Shown: positions 45,474 through 54,327 of the stretch, piece after piece
Position numbering within the stretch: the first letter of the stretch is position 1
Layout: each line of letters opens with the position of its first letter
Origin: an uncultured Isoptericola sp.
Lineage (GTDB): Bacteria; Actinomycetota; Actinomycetes; Actinomycetales; Cellulomonadaceae
Direction of reading: 5' to 3'
Assembly (NCBI GenBank): GCA_947497265.1
Contig: CANMFP010000007.1
Span: 1 to 64,000, forward strand
Length of the DNA stretch: 64,000 nucleotides
Position numbers and translations under genes: made by a program
The notes under the pieces: model-generated
Seen by the model: only the letters and a program-made list of their open reading frames with translations
Database searches by the model: none
Told to the model about the DNA's origin: nothing

Positions 45474-46726
45474 GCGCCCCGTCGTGCCGGCTCTGCGGCG
45501 CGGAGCTGACACGGACGTTCGTGGACCTGGGGGCGTCCCCGCCGGTGCAGGCGTTCCTGCGCGCAGACCAGCTCGACGAGCCCGAGGTCTTCTACCCGTT
45601 GCACGTGCGCATCTGCGGGAGCTGTCTGCTCGTCCAGCTGCCGGACTACGTCCCGGCCGAGGACATCTTCCACGACACCTATGCCTACTTCTCTTCCTTC
45701 AGCGACTCGTGGGTCGAGCATGCCGACCGCTTCGTGGACCACGCCGTCGACCACCTGGGGCTGGCGGAGGACTCGTTCGTGGTCGAGGTCGCGAGCAACG
45801 ACGGTTATCTGCTGCAGCACGTCGCGCGCCGGGGTATCCGGTGCCTGGGGATCGAGCCGGCCGCCAACGTCGCCGCCGCCGCACGCGAGCGCGGGATCGA
45901 GTCCGAGGTGGTGTTCTGCGGCGCCGAGACCGGGGCTCGCCTGCGTGAGCAGCACGGCCCTGCGGACCTGGTCGTCGCGAACAACGTGATCGGCCACGTG
46001 CCGGACGTCGTGGACTTCGCCCGCGGGCTGCGCAACCTGGTCGCCGACACGGGCCGGGTGAGCGTCGAGATCCCGCACCTGATGCGCCTGATCCAGGGCA
46101 ACGAGTACGACACGATCTATCACGAGCACTACCAGTACCTGACGCTGCTGACGACCCAGCGCATCCTCGCGGCGGCCGGCCTCACGGTCGTCGACGTCGA
46201 AGAGCTCGAGACCCATGGCGGGTCCCTGCGCACCTGGTCGACCCCGTCCGAGGTCGCCGGGCCGCCGTCGGACGCCGTCGCCGAGGTGCTGGAGGCCGAG
46301 CGGCGCGCCGGTCTGCACACGCTCGAGGGCCACGCCGGGTTCGCCGAGCGGGTGCAGCGGGTGCGCAACGACCTCGTGTCGTTCCTCGTCGAGCAGTCGC
46401 GCGCCGGGGCGACGGTCGCGGCCTACGGCGCCGCGGCGAAGGGCAACACCCTGCTCAACCACTGCGGTGTGCGGGCGGACCTCGTGCAGTTCTCCGTGGA
46501 CCGCAACCCGGCCAAGGTCGGGATGTACCTGCCCGGCACGAGGATTCCCGTGCTGCCCGTCGAGGCGCTGGCCGAACGTCGTCCCGACTACGTCCTGGTC
46601 GTGCCGTGGAACCTGCGCAAGGAGATCACGGCACAGCTGAGCTATGTGGCGGACTGGGGCGGCCGCCTGGTCTTCGCGCTGCCGGTCCTCGACGTCGTCG
46701 AACCCGAGCTGAGCGCGACGCCGTGA
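45470..46726 (+). CDS. sugar C-methyltransferase (NovU/TylC3 type)
   Basis: A 418-aa SAM enzyme with the three-part layout of sugar C-methyltransferases. The N-terminal zinc-binding domain has CRLCGAEL and [13 protein letters not shown]; a Rossmann SAM domain has [15 protein letters not shown] and IEPAANVA; catalytic-loop features are IYHEHYQY and ETHGGSLR. The C-terminal Methyltransf_14 domain has [14 protein letters not shown]. It should methylate a ring carbon next to a keto group, giving a branched deoxysugar. It is coupled to the SDR (ATGA) and to the next glycosyltransferase (GTGA), which may transfer the product. Confidence 0.92.
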   Translation: MSAPSCRLCGAELTRTFVDLGASPPVQAFLRADQLDEPEVFYPLHVRICGSCLLVQLPDYVPAEDIFHDTYAYFSSFSDSWVEHADRFVDHAVDHLGLAEDSFVVEVASNDGYLLQHVARRGIRCLGIEPAANVAAAARERGIESEVVFCGAETGARLREQHGPADLVVANNVIGHVPDVVDFARGLRNLVADTGRVSVEIPHLMRLIQGNEYDTIYHEHYQYLTLLTTQRILAAAGLTVVDVEELETHGGSLRTWSTPSEVAGPPSDAVAEVLEAERRAGLHTLEGHAGFAERVQRVRNDLVSFLVEQSRAGATVAAYGAAAKGNTLLNHCGVRADLVQFSVDRNPAKVGMYLPGTRIPVLPVEALAERRPDYVLVVPWNLRKEITAQLSYVADWGGRLVFALPVLDVVEPELSATP

Positions 46727-47628
46727 GCGGTCCGCCGCCCGCGGACGGCCCGAGGAGTCGGAGCCCTCGGGTGAGCATCGGTGTGCCCGTCTACAACGGT
46801 GAGCGGTTCCTCGCCGAGACCCTCCGGTCGCTGCGGGAGCAGACGTTCGCCGACCTCGACATCTTCGTCTCGGACAACGCGTCGACCGACGGCACCGAGG
46901 AGATCGTCCGGGACGCGATGGCGCACGACCCGCGCATCCGGTACGAGCGCCAGCCCGAGAACCGCGGCGGGCTGTGGAACTGGAACCATGTGGCACGCCA
47001 GGCCCGCGGGGAGTACTTCAAGTTCGCGGCCGCCGACGACGTGCTGCGACCGGACTTCGTGGCCGCGTGCGTCGAGGCTCTGGACGCCGGCGGCCCGGAG
47101 GTGGTCCTCGCGTACCCGCGGACCCAGATCATCGACGAGCACGGCGCCGTCACCGAAGACCTCGACGACCTCGAGCTGCGAGGGCGGCGCGCCACCCCGC
47201 ACGAGCGGATGCGCGAGTTCCTGCGCGCGCAGGCGGCCCACCTCGTGTACGGCCTCTACCGGACCACGGTGCTGCACGACACGCGCCTGCTGACGCCGGT
47301 GGTCGGGAACGACCTCGTGCTCGTCGCCGAGATGGCTTGCCGCGGACGCTTCGCCCTCGTGCCGCGCCAGCTCTTCCTGCAACGACGCCACTCGGCGCAG
47401 CTCTCCGCGAGCAGGTCCGGGCAGACGCAGTTCCACGCCCCGGGACGCAGCCCGCGGTTCGCGTTCCCCCACCTCCACGTGACCTGGGAGCTGTGGCGGG
47501 CCGCGACGTCGTCCCCGATCGACCTGGCGGAGAAGCTGCGCTGCCTGCCGACCGTGGTGACCACCTGGACCGTGCCCCGGTGGCGGGGCCCTGCCAACGA
47601 CGTCCGGCTCGCGCTGACCGGTCGCTGA
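46723..47628 (+). CDS. GT2 family glycosyltransferase
   Basis: A 301-aa inverting GT-A transferase with VSIGVPVYNGERFLAETLRSL, VSDNASTDGTEEIV and the DXD-type AAADDVLRPDFV. GTG start overlaps the methyltransferase stop (GTGA, 46723-46726). It ends 6 nt before the convergent oxidoreductase gene. The pairing with SDR and C-methyltransferase suggests it transfers the branched sugar, which is inference. Confidence 0.9.
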   Translation: MSGPPPADGPRSRSPRVSIGVPVYNGERFLAETLRSLREQTFADLDIFVSDNASTDGTEEIVRDAMAHDPRIRYERQPENRGGLWNWNHVARQARGEYFKFAAADDVLRPDFVAACVEALDAGGPEVVLAYPRTQIIDEHGAVTEDLDDLELRGRRATPHERMREFLRAQAAHLVYGLYRTTVLHDTRLLTPVVGNDLVLVAEMACRGRFALVPRQLFLQRRHSAQLSASRSGQTQFHAPGRSPRFAFPHLHVTWELWRAATSSPIDLAEKLRCLPTVVTTWTVPRWRGPANDVRLALTGR

Positions 47629-47634
47629 CGGACC

Positions 47635-48930
47635 TCAGGACGTCGCGGTGCGCCGTGCCTGGTCGTCGCGGAGGCTGTCGGCCAGCCGCCCCGGCGGGAG
47701 CTCCACGTCGTCGTAGCCGATCACGCCGTCCGGGGCCACGTCGCGCAGCAGGCGGCAGCCCTCGGCCAGGCCGACCGGCAGCAGGCGCTCGCGGGCCGCG
47801 ACGTCCGCTCGTTCGCACTCCCCGAAGTAGTGGTAGCCGCCGATGGCATCGAGCACGGTGCCGGCGGTCAGGGCCGACTTGGCGACCGTGACGACCTCGA
47901 CCCGGGGCGGGCCGAGCGGATGCAGGGACGACTCCCCGAGCAGCGCGGCGCGTGCGATGGTGTCCGGCACCTCGAAGTGGCACAGGTGGTACGGCCAGTA
48001 GAACGAGTAGAGCGGCCCGGTGCCGAGCTTGTAGAGCTCGAGGTAGTGCTGCTGGCGCGGGTCCGGCTGTTCCGCGAGCACGAACACGCCGGGCGCGGGC
48101 AGCGCGCCCACGACGTAGTCGACGGCCCCGCCGAGCGCACGGAGCTCCTCGACGTCGTACTGCGCGGTGAGCTCGTCGATGTGGCGGCCGTGGAAGTCCA
48201 TGCCCAGCAACCCGCGCCGATGGATGCTCATGCCCGTGGCGTTGGCGACCAGCGCCTGCTCGACGTTGACCTTCGTCCCGTCGGCGAAGCTGGAGACCAT
48301 CCGCGCATCCTGACCCCACCGCGCCGCGAAGGCCTGCTGGGTGGTCGGGTTGCGGAACCGGTCCTGCAGGCCCTTGATGTTGCCGGCCAGCAGAGGGCGC
48401 ATCCCCATGCGGGTCACGTAGCGGTACAGGTTCATCTGGACAGCAGGCTGGTCGCCGTCCGCCCCGCTGTACACCACGCCGGCCGAGCGGGCCCGGCACG
48501 CCAGCTCCCACCCCAGGGTGGCGTCGAGCTCGGCGTTCATGAGCACCAGGTGCTTGCCGTGCTCGAACGCGAGCAGGGCGGCCTGGGCGCCGAACTCGAT
48601 CGCCCCCGTGACGTCGACGACGACGTCCACCTCGTCGGAGGCGATGACCGCCGCGACATCCTGCGTGAGGGCGACCCGGCCGGCGCGCGCCGACCGGTCG
48701 ACGCCGGCGGCGCTGTCGGTGCGGTCGACGGCGTCGTACCCCGCCCAGGCCAGCGCGTCCCCCGCCTTGTCGAGGCTGCGGGCGTGGACGGCGGTGAGCA
48801 CCATCCCGGGTGCCGTCCGGAGCTGCAGCGCGACCGCCTTGCCCATGAAGCCCGGCCCCAGGAGTGCGACGCGGACGGGGCTGGCCGCCGCGTCCCGACG
48901 TGCCAGGGCGAGGTCCGTCGTGATGCTCAC
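47635..48930 (-). CDS. SAF-domain homoserine-dehydrogenase-like oxidoreductase
   Basis: A 431-aa NAD(P)-dependent oxidoreductase of the COG4091 type. The Rossmann start is VRVALLGPGFMGKAVALQL; VVVDVTGAIEFGAQAAL and KHLVLMNAELDATLGW follow. The C-terminal SAF-like part has VVTVAKSALTAGTVLDAIGG. It is not a threonine-pathway homoserine dehydrogenase by context: it is coupled (GTGA, 48930-48927) to an RfbC-like epimerase and RfbF. It probably reduces or rearranges a nucleotide-linked keto sugar; no characterised reaction can be assigned. Confidence 0.8.
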   Translation of the reverse strand: MSITTDLALARRDAAASPVRVALLGPGFMGKAVALQLRTAPGMVLTAVHARSLDKAGDALAWAGYDAVDRTDSAAGVDRSARAGRVALTQDVAAVIASDEVDVVVDVTGAIEFGAQAALLAFEHGKHLVLMNAELDATLGWELACRARSAGVVYSGADGDQPAVQMNLYRYVTRMGMRPLLAGNIKGLQDRFRNPTTQQAFAARWGQDARMVSSFADGTKVNVEQALVANATGMSIHRRGLLGMDFHGRHIDELTAQYDVEELRALGGAVDYVVGALPAPGVFVLAEQPDPRQQHYLELYKLGTGPLYSFYWPYHLCHFEVPDTIARAALLGESSLHPLGPPRVEVVTVAKSALTAGTVLDAIGGYHYFGECERADVAARERLLPVGLAEGCRLLRDVAPDGVIGYDDVELPPGRLADSLRDDQARRTATS

Positions 48931-49472
48931 GACCGCTCCGTCCGCTCGGACACCAGCGGCCAGGCGGTGTCCTTCTCGGAGATCGTGGTGATCTCCAGCG
49001 GCCAGTCGATGCCGAAAACGGGATCGTCGTGGCGGAACCCTTCCTCCGCGCCCGGCACGTACGGTCCGGAGGCCTGGTAGACGAGCTCGCTGTGGGCGAC
49101 CAGGGTCTGGTATCCGTGCGCCACGTAGGCGGGCAGGAACAGCGCCCGGCGGTTCGCTGCGGACAGCTCGACCATCACGTGCTGACCGTAGGTGGCGGAC
49201 TCCGGGCGGACGTCCACCGCGACGTCGACGACGGCGCCGGCCACGCAGCGCACCAGCTTCGCCTCGGCGTGAGGTGGCACCTGGCGATGCAGGCCTCGGA
49301 CGGTCCCGGCATGATGGTTGAAGGAGAGGCTCGCCTGCGCCACGCGCGGGTCGAGGCCCGCTGCGGCGAAGATCTCTGCGTCGAAGACCCGGGCGAACAT
49401 GCCGCGATCGTCGGTGAAGGGTTCGACGTCCACGATCATGACGCCCTCGACCGCCGTCGGCGTGAGCCTCAT
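48927..49472 (-). CDS. dTDP-4-dehydrorhamnose 3,5-epimerase-like cupin
   Basis: A 181-aa RmlC/RfbC-fold protein. DDRGMFARVFDAEIF, FNHHAGTVRGLHRQ (catalytic His region), VRCVAGAVVDVAVDVRP and LFLPAYVAHGYQTL match the family. Next to RfbF it probably epimerises a CDP-4-keto-6-deoxyhexose rather than the dTDP form. The ATG at 49472 overlaps the rfbF stop (ATGA), and its own stop overlaps the oxidoreductase start. Confidence 0.9.
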   Translation of the reverse strand: MRLTPTAVEGVMIVDVEPFTDDRGMFARVFDAEIFAAAGLDPRVAQASLSFNHHAGTVRGLHRQVPPHAEAKLVRCVAGAVVDVAVDVRPESATYGQHVMVELSAANRRALFLPAYVAHGYQTLVAHSELVYQASGPYVPGAEEGFRHDDPVFGIDWPLEITTISEKDTAWPLVSERTERS

Positions 49473-50287
49473 CCGGCGGCCACCGGGGTGTCGTCCCACA
49501 CCCGCCACGGTGCGTCTCCGGTGTCCCAGCGACGATTCAGCTCGGTCCAGTCGCGGAACGTGTCCATGCCCATCCAGAAGCCGTTGTGCTCGAAGACGCC
49601 GAGACCGTCGTCGCGGGCGAGCTTCTGGAGCGGGCGGTGCTCCAGCATCTCGTCGGGGTCGTCGGAGAGGTAGTGATCGGCGAACTCGCGCTCGAAGAGG
49701 AAGAACCCGCCGTTGACCCAGCCGGAGGCGAGCGTGGGCTTCTCGTTGAACTCGGTGACGGACTCGCCGCTGACGTGCATCTCGCCGTACCGACTCGACG
49801 GGTGGACGCCCGTGACGGTCCCGATCTTTCCTGAGGACTCGTGCGTCGCGAGCAGCCGGTCGAGCCGGATGTCACCGATGCCGTCACCGTAGGTGAGGGC
49901 GAACCGGTCGGCGTCCAGGTAGTCACGGATGCGGTGCACGCGGGCACCGGTCGCCGTCGTCAGCCCTGTCTCGGCGAAGGTGATGGTCCATTCCTCGCAC
50001 GGAGGGGTGTGCACGCGGGCCGGGGCGTCGTCGGCCAGGTCGATGGTGAAGTCCGCCGTGAGCGTGCGGTAGTTGAGGAAGTACTGCTTGATGAGGTCGG
50101 ACTTGTAGCCGAGGCAGAGCACGAACCGCCGGAAGCCGTACTGGGAGTACGTCTTCATGACGTGCCACAGGATGGGCCGGCCGCCGATGTCGACCAGCGG
50201 CTTGGGTAGCCTCTCGCTCGCCTCGCGCAGACGGGTGCCCATGCCACCGCACAGGATCACCACGGGGATGTCCTTCGGATCTGTCAT
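49469..50287 (-). CDS. rfbF: glucose-1-phosphate cytidylyltransferase
   Basis: A 272-aa nucleotidyltransferase making CDP-glucose from CTP and glucose 1-phosphate. VVILCGGMGTRLREASERLPKPLVDIGGRPILWHVMK is the nucleotide-binding start; CLGYKSDLIKQYFLNY, TYGDGIGDI and the C-terminal EHNGFWMGMDTFRD are RfbF signatures. GGAG lies 5 nt before the ATG at 50287. It opens a three-gene coupled operon for a CDP-linked sugar; the CDP-glucose 4,6-dehydratase (RfbG) is not in the window unless the SDR at 44442 fulfils it. Confidence 0.93.
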   Translation of the reverse strand: MTDPKDIPVVILCGGMGTRLREASERLPKPLVDIGGRPILWHVMKTYSQYGFRRFVLCLGYKSDLIKQYFLNYRTLTADFTIDLADDAPARVHTPPCEEWTITFAETGLTTATGARVHRIRDYLDADRFALTYGDGIGDIRLDRLLATHESSGKIGTVTGVHPSSRYGEMHVSGESVTEFNEKPTLASGWVNGGFFLFEREFADHYLSDDPDEMLEHRPLQKLARDDGLGVFEHNGFWMGMDTFRDWTELNRRWDTGDAPWRVWDDTPVAAG

Positions 50288-50332
50288 CACCGCTCCAGGG
50301 AGCCGTTCATCGGGTCATCGGGCCTGCTAGCG

Positions 50333-50389
50333 AATCTATTTCGCCGCGCGCCGCGGTGGAACTCCGGTTCGGGTGAAGTCGCGGGTGAA
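50333..50389 (-). promoter_or_regulatory. TTCACCCG double site and promoter of the rfbF operon
   Basis: On the minus strand TTCACCCG occurs at 50389-50382 and again at 50377-50370 (12-bp period), followed by the -10-like TAGATT (50338-50333) 51 nt after the first copy. TTCCAC 17 nt before TAGATT is a weak -35. The two octamers lie in the last codons of the acyltransferase gene (FTRDFTR), so coding constraint may explain them. Confidence 0.4.
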
Positions 50390-51418
50390 AGGTCGGGTGC
50401 GGCCGGGGATCGGCATGACGAACAACCAGTCCACACCGGCGACGCGGTACCGGACGGCGGCTGCGGCCGCACCGACCCCGAGCGCCAGCAGGGCCGCACC
50501 CAGGACGATCAGCGTGCCGCCGACGGCGCCCCACCGGTCCGCGGTGCCCTCGAGCCCGGCGGCCAGCAGCACCAGGACGGGGAAGTGCACGGTGTAGAAC
50601 ACGATCGAGTCCCGTCCGACCCACTCGACGAACCGGGTGCCGCCCACCCGCACGGCCACCTGCGCGAGCACCACCGTGGCGAGCACCCCGACGAGGCTCA
50701 GCAGCGAGAAGAGGCCCTCGCGGGTGTCCAGACCGGTCGTCACGGCCACGACGCCCGGCGCCACGCCGACGAGCACGACCGCGGTGCTCGTCGTGGTGCC
50801 GGGCGTCGTCAGGCGTGTCATCAGCCCGGGAGACGACGCCGCCACGTGCCCGAGACCGAAGAAGCCCCCCAGGTACAGCAGCAGCTTGACCCGACCGTCC
50901 TCGGCGCCGTCGAGGGGGACCGACGCGAGCACGAGAGCGACGGACCCCGCCGCGACGGCGGCCGGCGGCCAGCGTCGCACCAGCGGCGCGACCGCGAAGT
51001 AGCACAGCAGGAAGAACAGGTACCAGAGGTAGCTCGTGGCATACCACGTCCGCGGGTCGAGCAGCGGTCCGGGTGCGGCGCCGACGAGGGCCAGCATGAG
51101 CACCCACACGACGTAGGGCCACAGCAGCCGGCGGACCTTGCCCAGGTAGTACGTCGGCAGCGGCTTCGCGAGCGCGACCGGCAGCAGCATGCCCGACAGG
51201 AACATCAGCATCGGCATGCGGTAGGGCGAGAAGAACACGTCCAGCCAGGCCACCGCCGCGACGGTCGGCACGACGTCGGCGAGGAGCCGGGTCGCGTGGC
51301 TCAGGATCACCAGCAGGATGGCCGACCCGCGCAGGACGTCCATCCAGCGCATCCGCTGCCGGCCGCCGTCTCGCGCGGGTAGTCGACGTGCGGGCACGAC
51401 GGGCACCTTCTCGGTCAT
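50336..51418 (-). CDS. acyltransferase family 3 membrane protein
   Basis: A 360-aa protein with about ten transmembrane helices. RMRWMDVLRGSAILLVILSHATRL with the conserved His, SPYRMPMLMFLSGMLL and FYTVHFPVLVLLA match acyltransferase 3 (OafA/NodX type). It should acetylate or otherwise acylate a sugar of the polysaccharide across the membrane. Its last codons carry the TTCACCCG pair upstream of rfbF. It is divergent from the CysE-like acyltransferase, with a 182-nt gap. Confidence 0.88.
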   Translation of the reverse strand: MTEKVPVVPARRLPARDGGRQRMRWMDVLRGSAILLVILSHATRLLADVVPTVAAVAWLDVFFSPYRMPMLMFLSGMLLPVALAKPLPTYYLGKVRRLLWPYVVWVLMLALVGAAPGPLLDPRTWYATSYLWYLFFLLCYFAVAPLVRRWPPAAVAAGSVALVLASVPLDGAEDGRVKLLLYLGGFFGLGHVAASSPGLMTRLTTPGTTTSTAVVLVGVAPGVVAVTTGLDTREGLFSLLSLVGVLATVVLAQVAVRVGGTRFVEWVGRDSIVFYTVHFPVLVLLAAGLEGTADRWGAVGGTLIVLGAALLALGVGAAAAAVRYRVAGVDWLFVMPIPGRTRPFTRDFTRTGVPPRRAAK

Positions 51419-51447
51419 GTGTGTTCCTCGCGTGGGCTGGTCCTTCG

Positions 51448-51504
51448 ATCGTAGGAGCGGCCGGGCCGCACGCCGGGGTGAATTCGGCGTCGACGAGGGT
51501 GAAT
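51448..51504. promoter_or_regulatory. GGGTGAAT double site between divergent acyltransferase genes
   Basis: GGGTGAAT occurs at 51476-51483 and 51497-51504, 21 bp (two helical turns) apart. On the minus strand the octamers read TTCACCCC and TTCACCCT, 29 and 50 nt before the -10-like TACGAT (51453-51448) of the acyltransferase 3 gene. On the plus strand TACGTT (51543-51548) is a -10 candidate for the gene at 51601. Confidence 0.45.
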
Positions 51505-51600
51505 CTCGTGCCCGCCTGTCGCGCCGGCACCGCCGGCCTGGCTACGTTGCCGGGGAGGGACCGGCCTGGACGCAGGCACCGGCGAGGGCGAGGACGAGGC

Positions 51601-52170
51601 ATGGTCGTGTCAGAGAAGGCGGCGCGGGAGCACAGCTCCCGGTCGTTCGCCGACCTCCTGCGCATCGTCCGCGAGGACCACCGGATCAACTCCGAAGGGT
51701 TCTGGACGCCCGGCTTCTACGCCATCGCCGTGCAGCGGTTCGGGGGATGGGCGCACGCCGACGACCTGCCGGGGATCGTCGCGGCTCCCGCCCGCCTGCT
51801 CTACCGGTTGATGTTCGTCCTGGTGCGCAACGTGTTCGGCATCCAGGTGCCGTGGACGGTCCGGCTCGGCCGCCGTGTCCGACTGGCCCACCAGCACGGG
51901 ATCGTCATCCATCCCCGCGCGAGCCTGGGCGACGACTGCGTCGTGCGGCAGGGCGTGACGATCGGCGCCGGCAGCGGCGACCCCGCGAAGTTCCTCGACG
52001 AGGCCCCGGCGATCGGGGCACGGGTCTCGCTCGGCGCGGGGTGCGCCGTCATCGGACGCGTCCGCGTCGGTGACGACGCCGTGATCGGCCCCAACGCCGT
52101 CGTGATGACGCACGTCCCGGCCGGTGCCACCGTCGTCGCGCAACCGCCACGCATGATCCGGCGATCCTGA
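51601..52170 (+). CDS. serine-acetyltransferase-like hexapeptide acyltransferase
   Basis: A 189-aa protein. An N-terminal helical part (SFADLLRIVREDHRINSEGFWTPGFYAIAVQRFG) precedes a left-handed beta-helix with hexapeptide repeats (IVIHPRASLGDDCVVRQGVTIG, ARVSLGAGCAVIGRVRVGDDAVIGPNAVV). This is the CysE-like branch common in exopolysaccharide clusters rather than cysteine synthesis. GAGG lies just before the ATG. The stop is 9 nt before the FkbH gene, so it may act with FkbH-ACP to move an acyl group onto a sugar (inference). Confidence 0.85.
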   Translation: MVVSEKAAREHSSRSFADLLRIVREDHRINSEGFWTPGFYAIAVQRFGGWAHADDLPGIVAAPARLLYRLMFVLVRNVFGIQVPWTVRLGRRVRLAHQHGIVIHPRASLGDDCVVRQGVTIGAGSGDPAKFLDEAPAIGARVSLGAGCAVIGRVRVGDDAVIGPNAVVMTHVPAGATVVAQPPRMIRRS

Positions 52171-52179
52171 GGAGGAGTC

Positions 52180-54069
52180 GTGCACCCACTGGTGCGGTCC
52201 GCCCGCGAGCATGCCGCCGACGGCGACGTCCCGGCGGCTCTCGACGCGCTCGCCGTCCTGGCGTCCGGCTCGCCGGAGTTCACCGACTGGATCGCGACCG
52301 ACCGGCTCCTCGGCCGGCTGACGGCAGACGGCGCGGCGGCCGGGTGGCCCCGTCGAACCGTTCGCGTCGCCGTGCTGTCCTCCCACACCGGTGCGCAGCT
52401 CACCGCGTGCCTGCGCACGGCGGCCCTGGCCCACCACGTGCTCGTCGAGACCTACGAGTCGGGCTACCGGACCTACGAGCAGGAGGTGCTGGACCCGGGT
52501 TCCGGCCTCTACGGGTTCGCGCCCGACGTCGTGGTGCTGGCCGTCGACCACCGCGAGGTCCGGGTGGGCGACGGGGACGACGCGGACGAGGCGCTCGCCC
52601 GCGAGACCGATCGCTGGACCGGGCTGTGGCAGGACCTTCAGGAGCGGACCGGCGCCGTCGTCGTGCAGCACACGTTCGTACCGCCGGTCGACGACGCGTG
52701 GGGAGAGCTCGGCGCGTCGAGTCCTACCGGGCGCCGACGCACTCTGCGCCGCCTGAACCTGGCGCTCGGCGACCATGCCCCGGCAGGCGTGCACCTGGTC
52801 GACGCCGAGGCGGTCGCCACGACGGTCGGCGGGGCGGCCTGGTTCGATTCCCGCTACTGGTACGCCGCCAAGCAGGCCGTCGGTCTCGGCGCGGTCGGGC
52901 TGCTCGCCCAGCGGACCGTCGACGTCGTCGCTGCGGCGCTCGGGCTCGGGCGCAAGGTGGTGGTGCTCGACCTCGACAACACGCTCTGGGGCGGCGTCAT
53001 CGGGGAGGACGGCCTCGGGGGCATCGTGCTCGGCGGTGGTGCCGAGGGAGAGGCGTATGCCGACTTCCAGACCTTCCTCCGCGGGCTCCGTCGTCGAGGG
53101 ATCGTGCTCGCGGTGTGCTCCAAGAACCAGCCGGCGGACGCCCGGCTGCCCTTCGAGCGGCACCCGGAGATGAGGCTCGCGCTCGACGACCTCGTGGCTT
53201 TCGAAGCCGGGTGGGACACGAAGGCGGTGATGCTGCGCCGCATCGCCGCGGACATCGGTGTCGGCCTCGAGGCCCTGGTGCTGGTGGACGACAACCCGCT
53301 GGAGCGGGCGGCCGTGCGCCACGAGCTGCCGCAGGTCGGTGTCGTCGAGCTGCCGGCGGAGCCCAGCGGCTACGCTGCGGCGCTCGCGCGGTTCCCCGGG
53401 TTGCAGTCGGCGACGGTGACGGCCGAGGACGCGCGGCGCACCGAGCAGTACCGCGCCCGCCGGCGCGGGCGCGAGCTGGAGCGCAAGTCCGGATCCCGGG
53501 AGGACTTCCTGCGGTCGCTCGGGACCGTCGCCACCGTCGAACCGCGCGACGAGACCAACCGGGCACGCATCGTGCAGCTGATCGCGAAGACGAACCAGCT
53601 CAACCTCACCGGTCGTCGGCACACCGACACGGAGGTGGATTCCCTGGCGAGGGAGCCCGGAGCCGTGGTCTGGGCGCTCCGGGTCCGCGACGTGTTCGAC
53701 GACCACGGGCTGGTGGGCGCGCTCGTCGCCGTTCCCCTGGATGCTTCCACGCTCCGGCTGGACACGTTCGTCGTCTCGTGCCGCGTGCTCGGCCGGGATG
53801 CGGAGCGGGCCTTCGTCGGCGCGCTGGTCGAGCATGCCGCGGCCTCCGGGCGGAGCCGCGTGCTCGGCGAGTTCGTCCCGTCGGACCGGAACGAGCCGGC
53901 GGCGTCGATCCTCGCGGACGTCGGCTTCCGCCGTCTGCAGGAGACGGGCGGGGCCGTGCAGCGCTGGGAACTCGTCATCGGGCAGGACGAGGTGCACGTG
54001 CCGGAGCACGTCGCCGTGCGTCGACCGGACCCGGCGCCGGCGCTCACCGCCGGTCTGACCACCACCTGA
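52180..54069 (+). CDS. FkbH-like HAD-IIIC phosphatase/acyl-loading protein
   Basis: A 629-aa protein. The N-terminal domain (about residues 1-255) is of the kind attached to FkbH proteins. The HAD domain starts at VVVLDLDNTLWGGVIGEDG (about residue 262), with VCSKN and LVDDNPLERAAV. A C-terminal GNAT-like domain (VWALRVRDVFDDHGLVGALVAV) follows. FkbH enzymes dephosphorylate 1,3-bisphosphoglycerate and load the glyceryl unit on an ACP. The ACP encoded 15 nt downstream fits this. GAGGAGG lies 4 nt before the GTG. Its presence in a glycan cluster without a polyketide synthase is notable. Confidence 0.9.
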   Translation: MHPLVRSAREHAADGDVPAALDALAVLASGSPEFTDWIATDRLLGRLTADGAAAGWPRRTVRVAVLSSHTGAQLTACLRTAALAHHVLVETYESGYRTYEQEVLDPGSGLYGFAPDVVVLAVDHREVRVGDGDDADEALARETDRWTGLWQDLQERTGAVVVQHTFVPPVDDAWGELGASSPTGRRRTLRRLNLALGDHAPAGVHLVDAEAVATTVGGAAWFDSRYWYAAKQAVGLGAVGLLAQRTVDVVAAALGLGRKVVVLDLDNTLWGGVIGEDGLGGIVLGGGAEGEAYADFQTFLRGLRRRGIVLAVCSKNQPADARLPFERHPEMRLALDDLVAFEAGWDTKAVMLRRIAADIGVGLEALVLVDDNPLERAAVRHELPQVGVVELPAEPSGYAAALARFPGLQSATVTAEDARRTEQYRARRRGRELERKSGSREDFLRSLGTVATVEPRDETNRARIVQLIAKTNQLNLTGRRHTDTEVDSLAREPGAVVWALRVRDVFDDHGLVGALVAVPLDASTLRLDTFVVSCRVLGRDAERAFVGALVEHAAASGRSRVLGEFVPSDRNEPAASILADVGFRRLQETGGAVQRWELVIGQDEVHVPEHVAVRRPDPAPALTAGLTTT

Positions 54070-54084
54070 GCGAGGAGAGCACCG

Positions 54085-54327
54085 ATGGCTGATGTCCGAG
54101 CAGGAGTGACCGAGGTCGTGCGCGACGTGCTCGACCGCCCGGAGCTGCAGATCGCCGACGACCAGCGCGCGCACGACGTCGAGGGATGGGACTCCCTGGC
54201 GCACGTCAGCATCCTGTTCTCGCTCGAGGACCGGTTCGGCGTGCGGTTCAGCGACCGGGAGATGGGCGAGCTGCAGGACTTCGGCCAGCTGGTCGCCCTG
54301 GTGGCCGAGAAGCACTCGTCCTCGTGA
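54085..54327 (+). CDS. acyl carrier protein
   Basis: An 80-aa four-helix carrier protein with the phosphopantetheine-attachment Ser37 in GWDSLAHVSILFSLEDRFGV. It lies between FkbH and a GT2 gene (GTGA overlap at 54324-54327) and no fatty-acid or polyketide genes are near. It is therefore the likely partner of FkbH, carrying a glyceryl or related C3 unit. GCGAGGAGAG serves as ribosome site. Confidence 0.92.
   Translation: MADVRAGVTEVVRDVLDRPELQIADDQRAHDVEGWDSLAHVSILFSLEDRFGVRFSDREMGELQDFGQLVALVAEKHSSS

Noticed and set aside
51601-52170. cysE for cysteine biosynthesis
   Set aside because: The protein is CysE-like, but it lacks a cysK neighbour and sits in an acyl-modification unit of the polysaccharide cluster.
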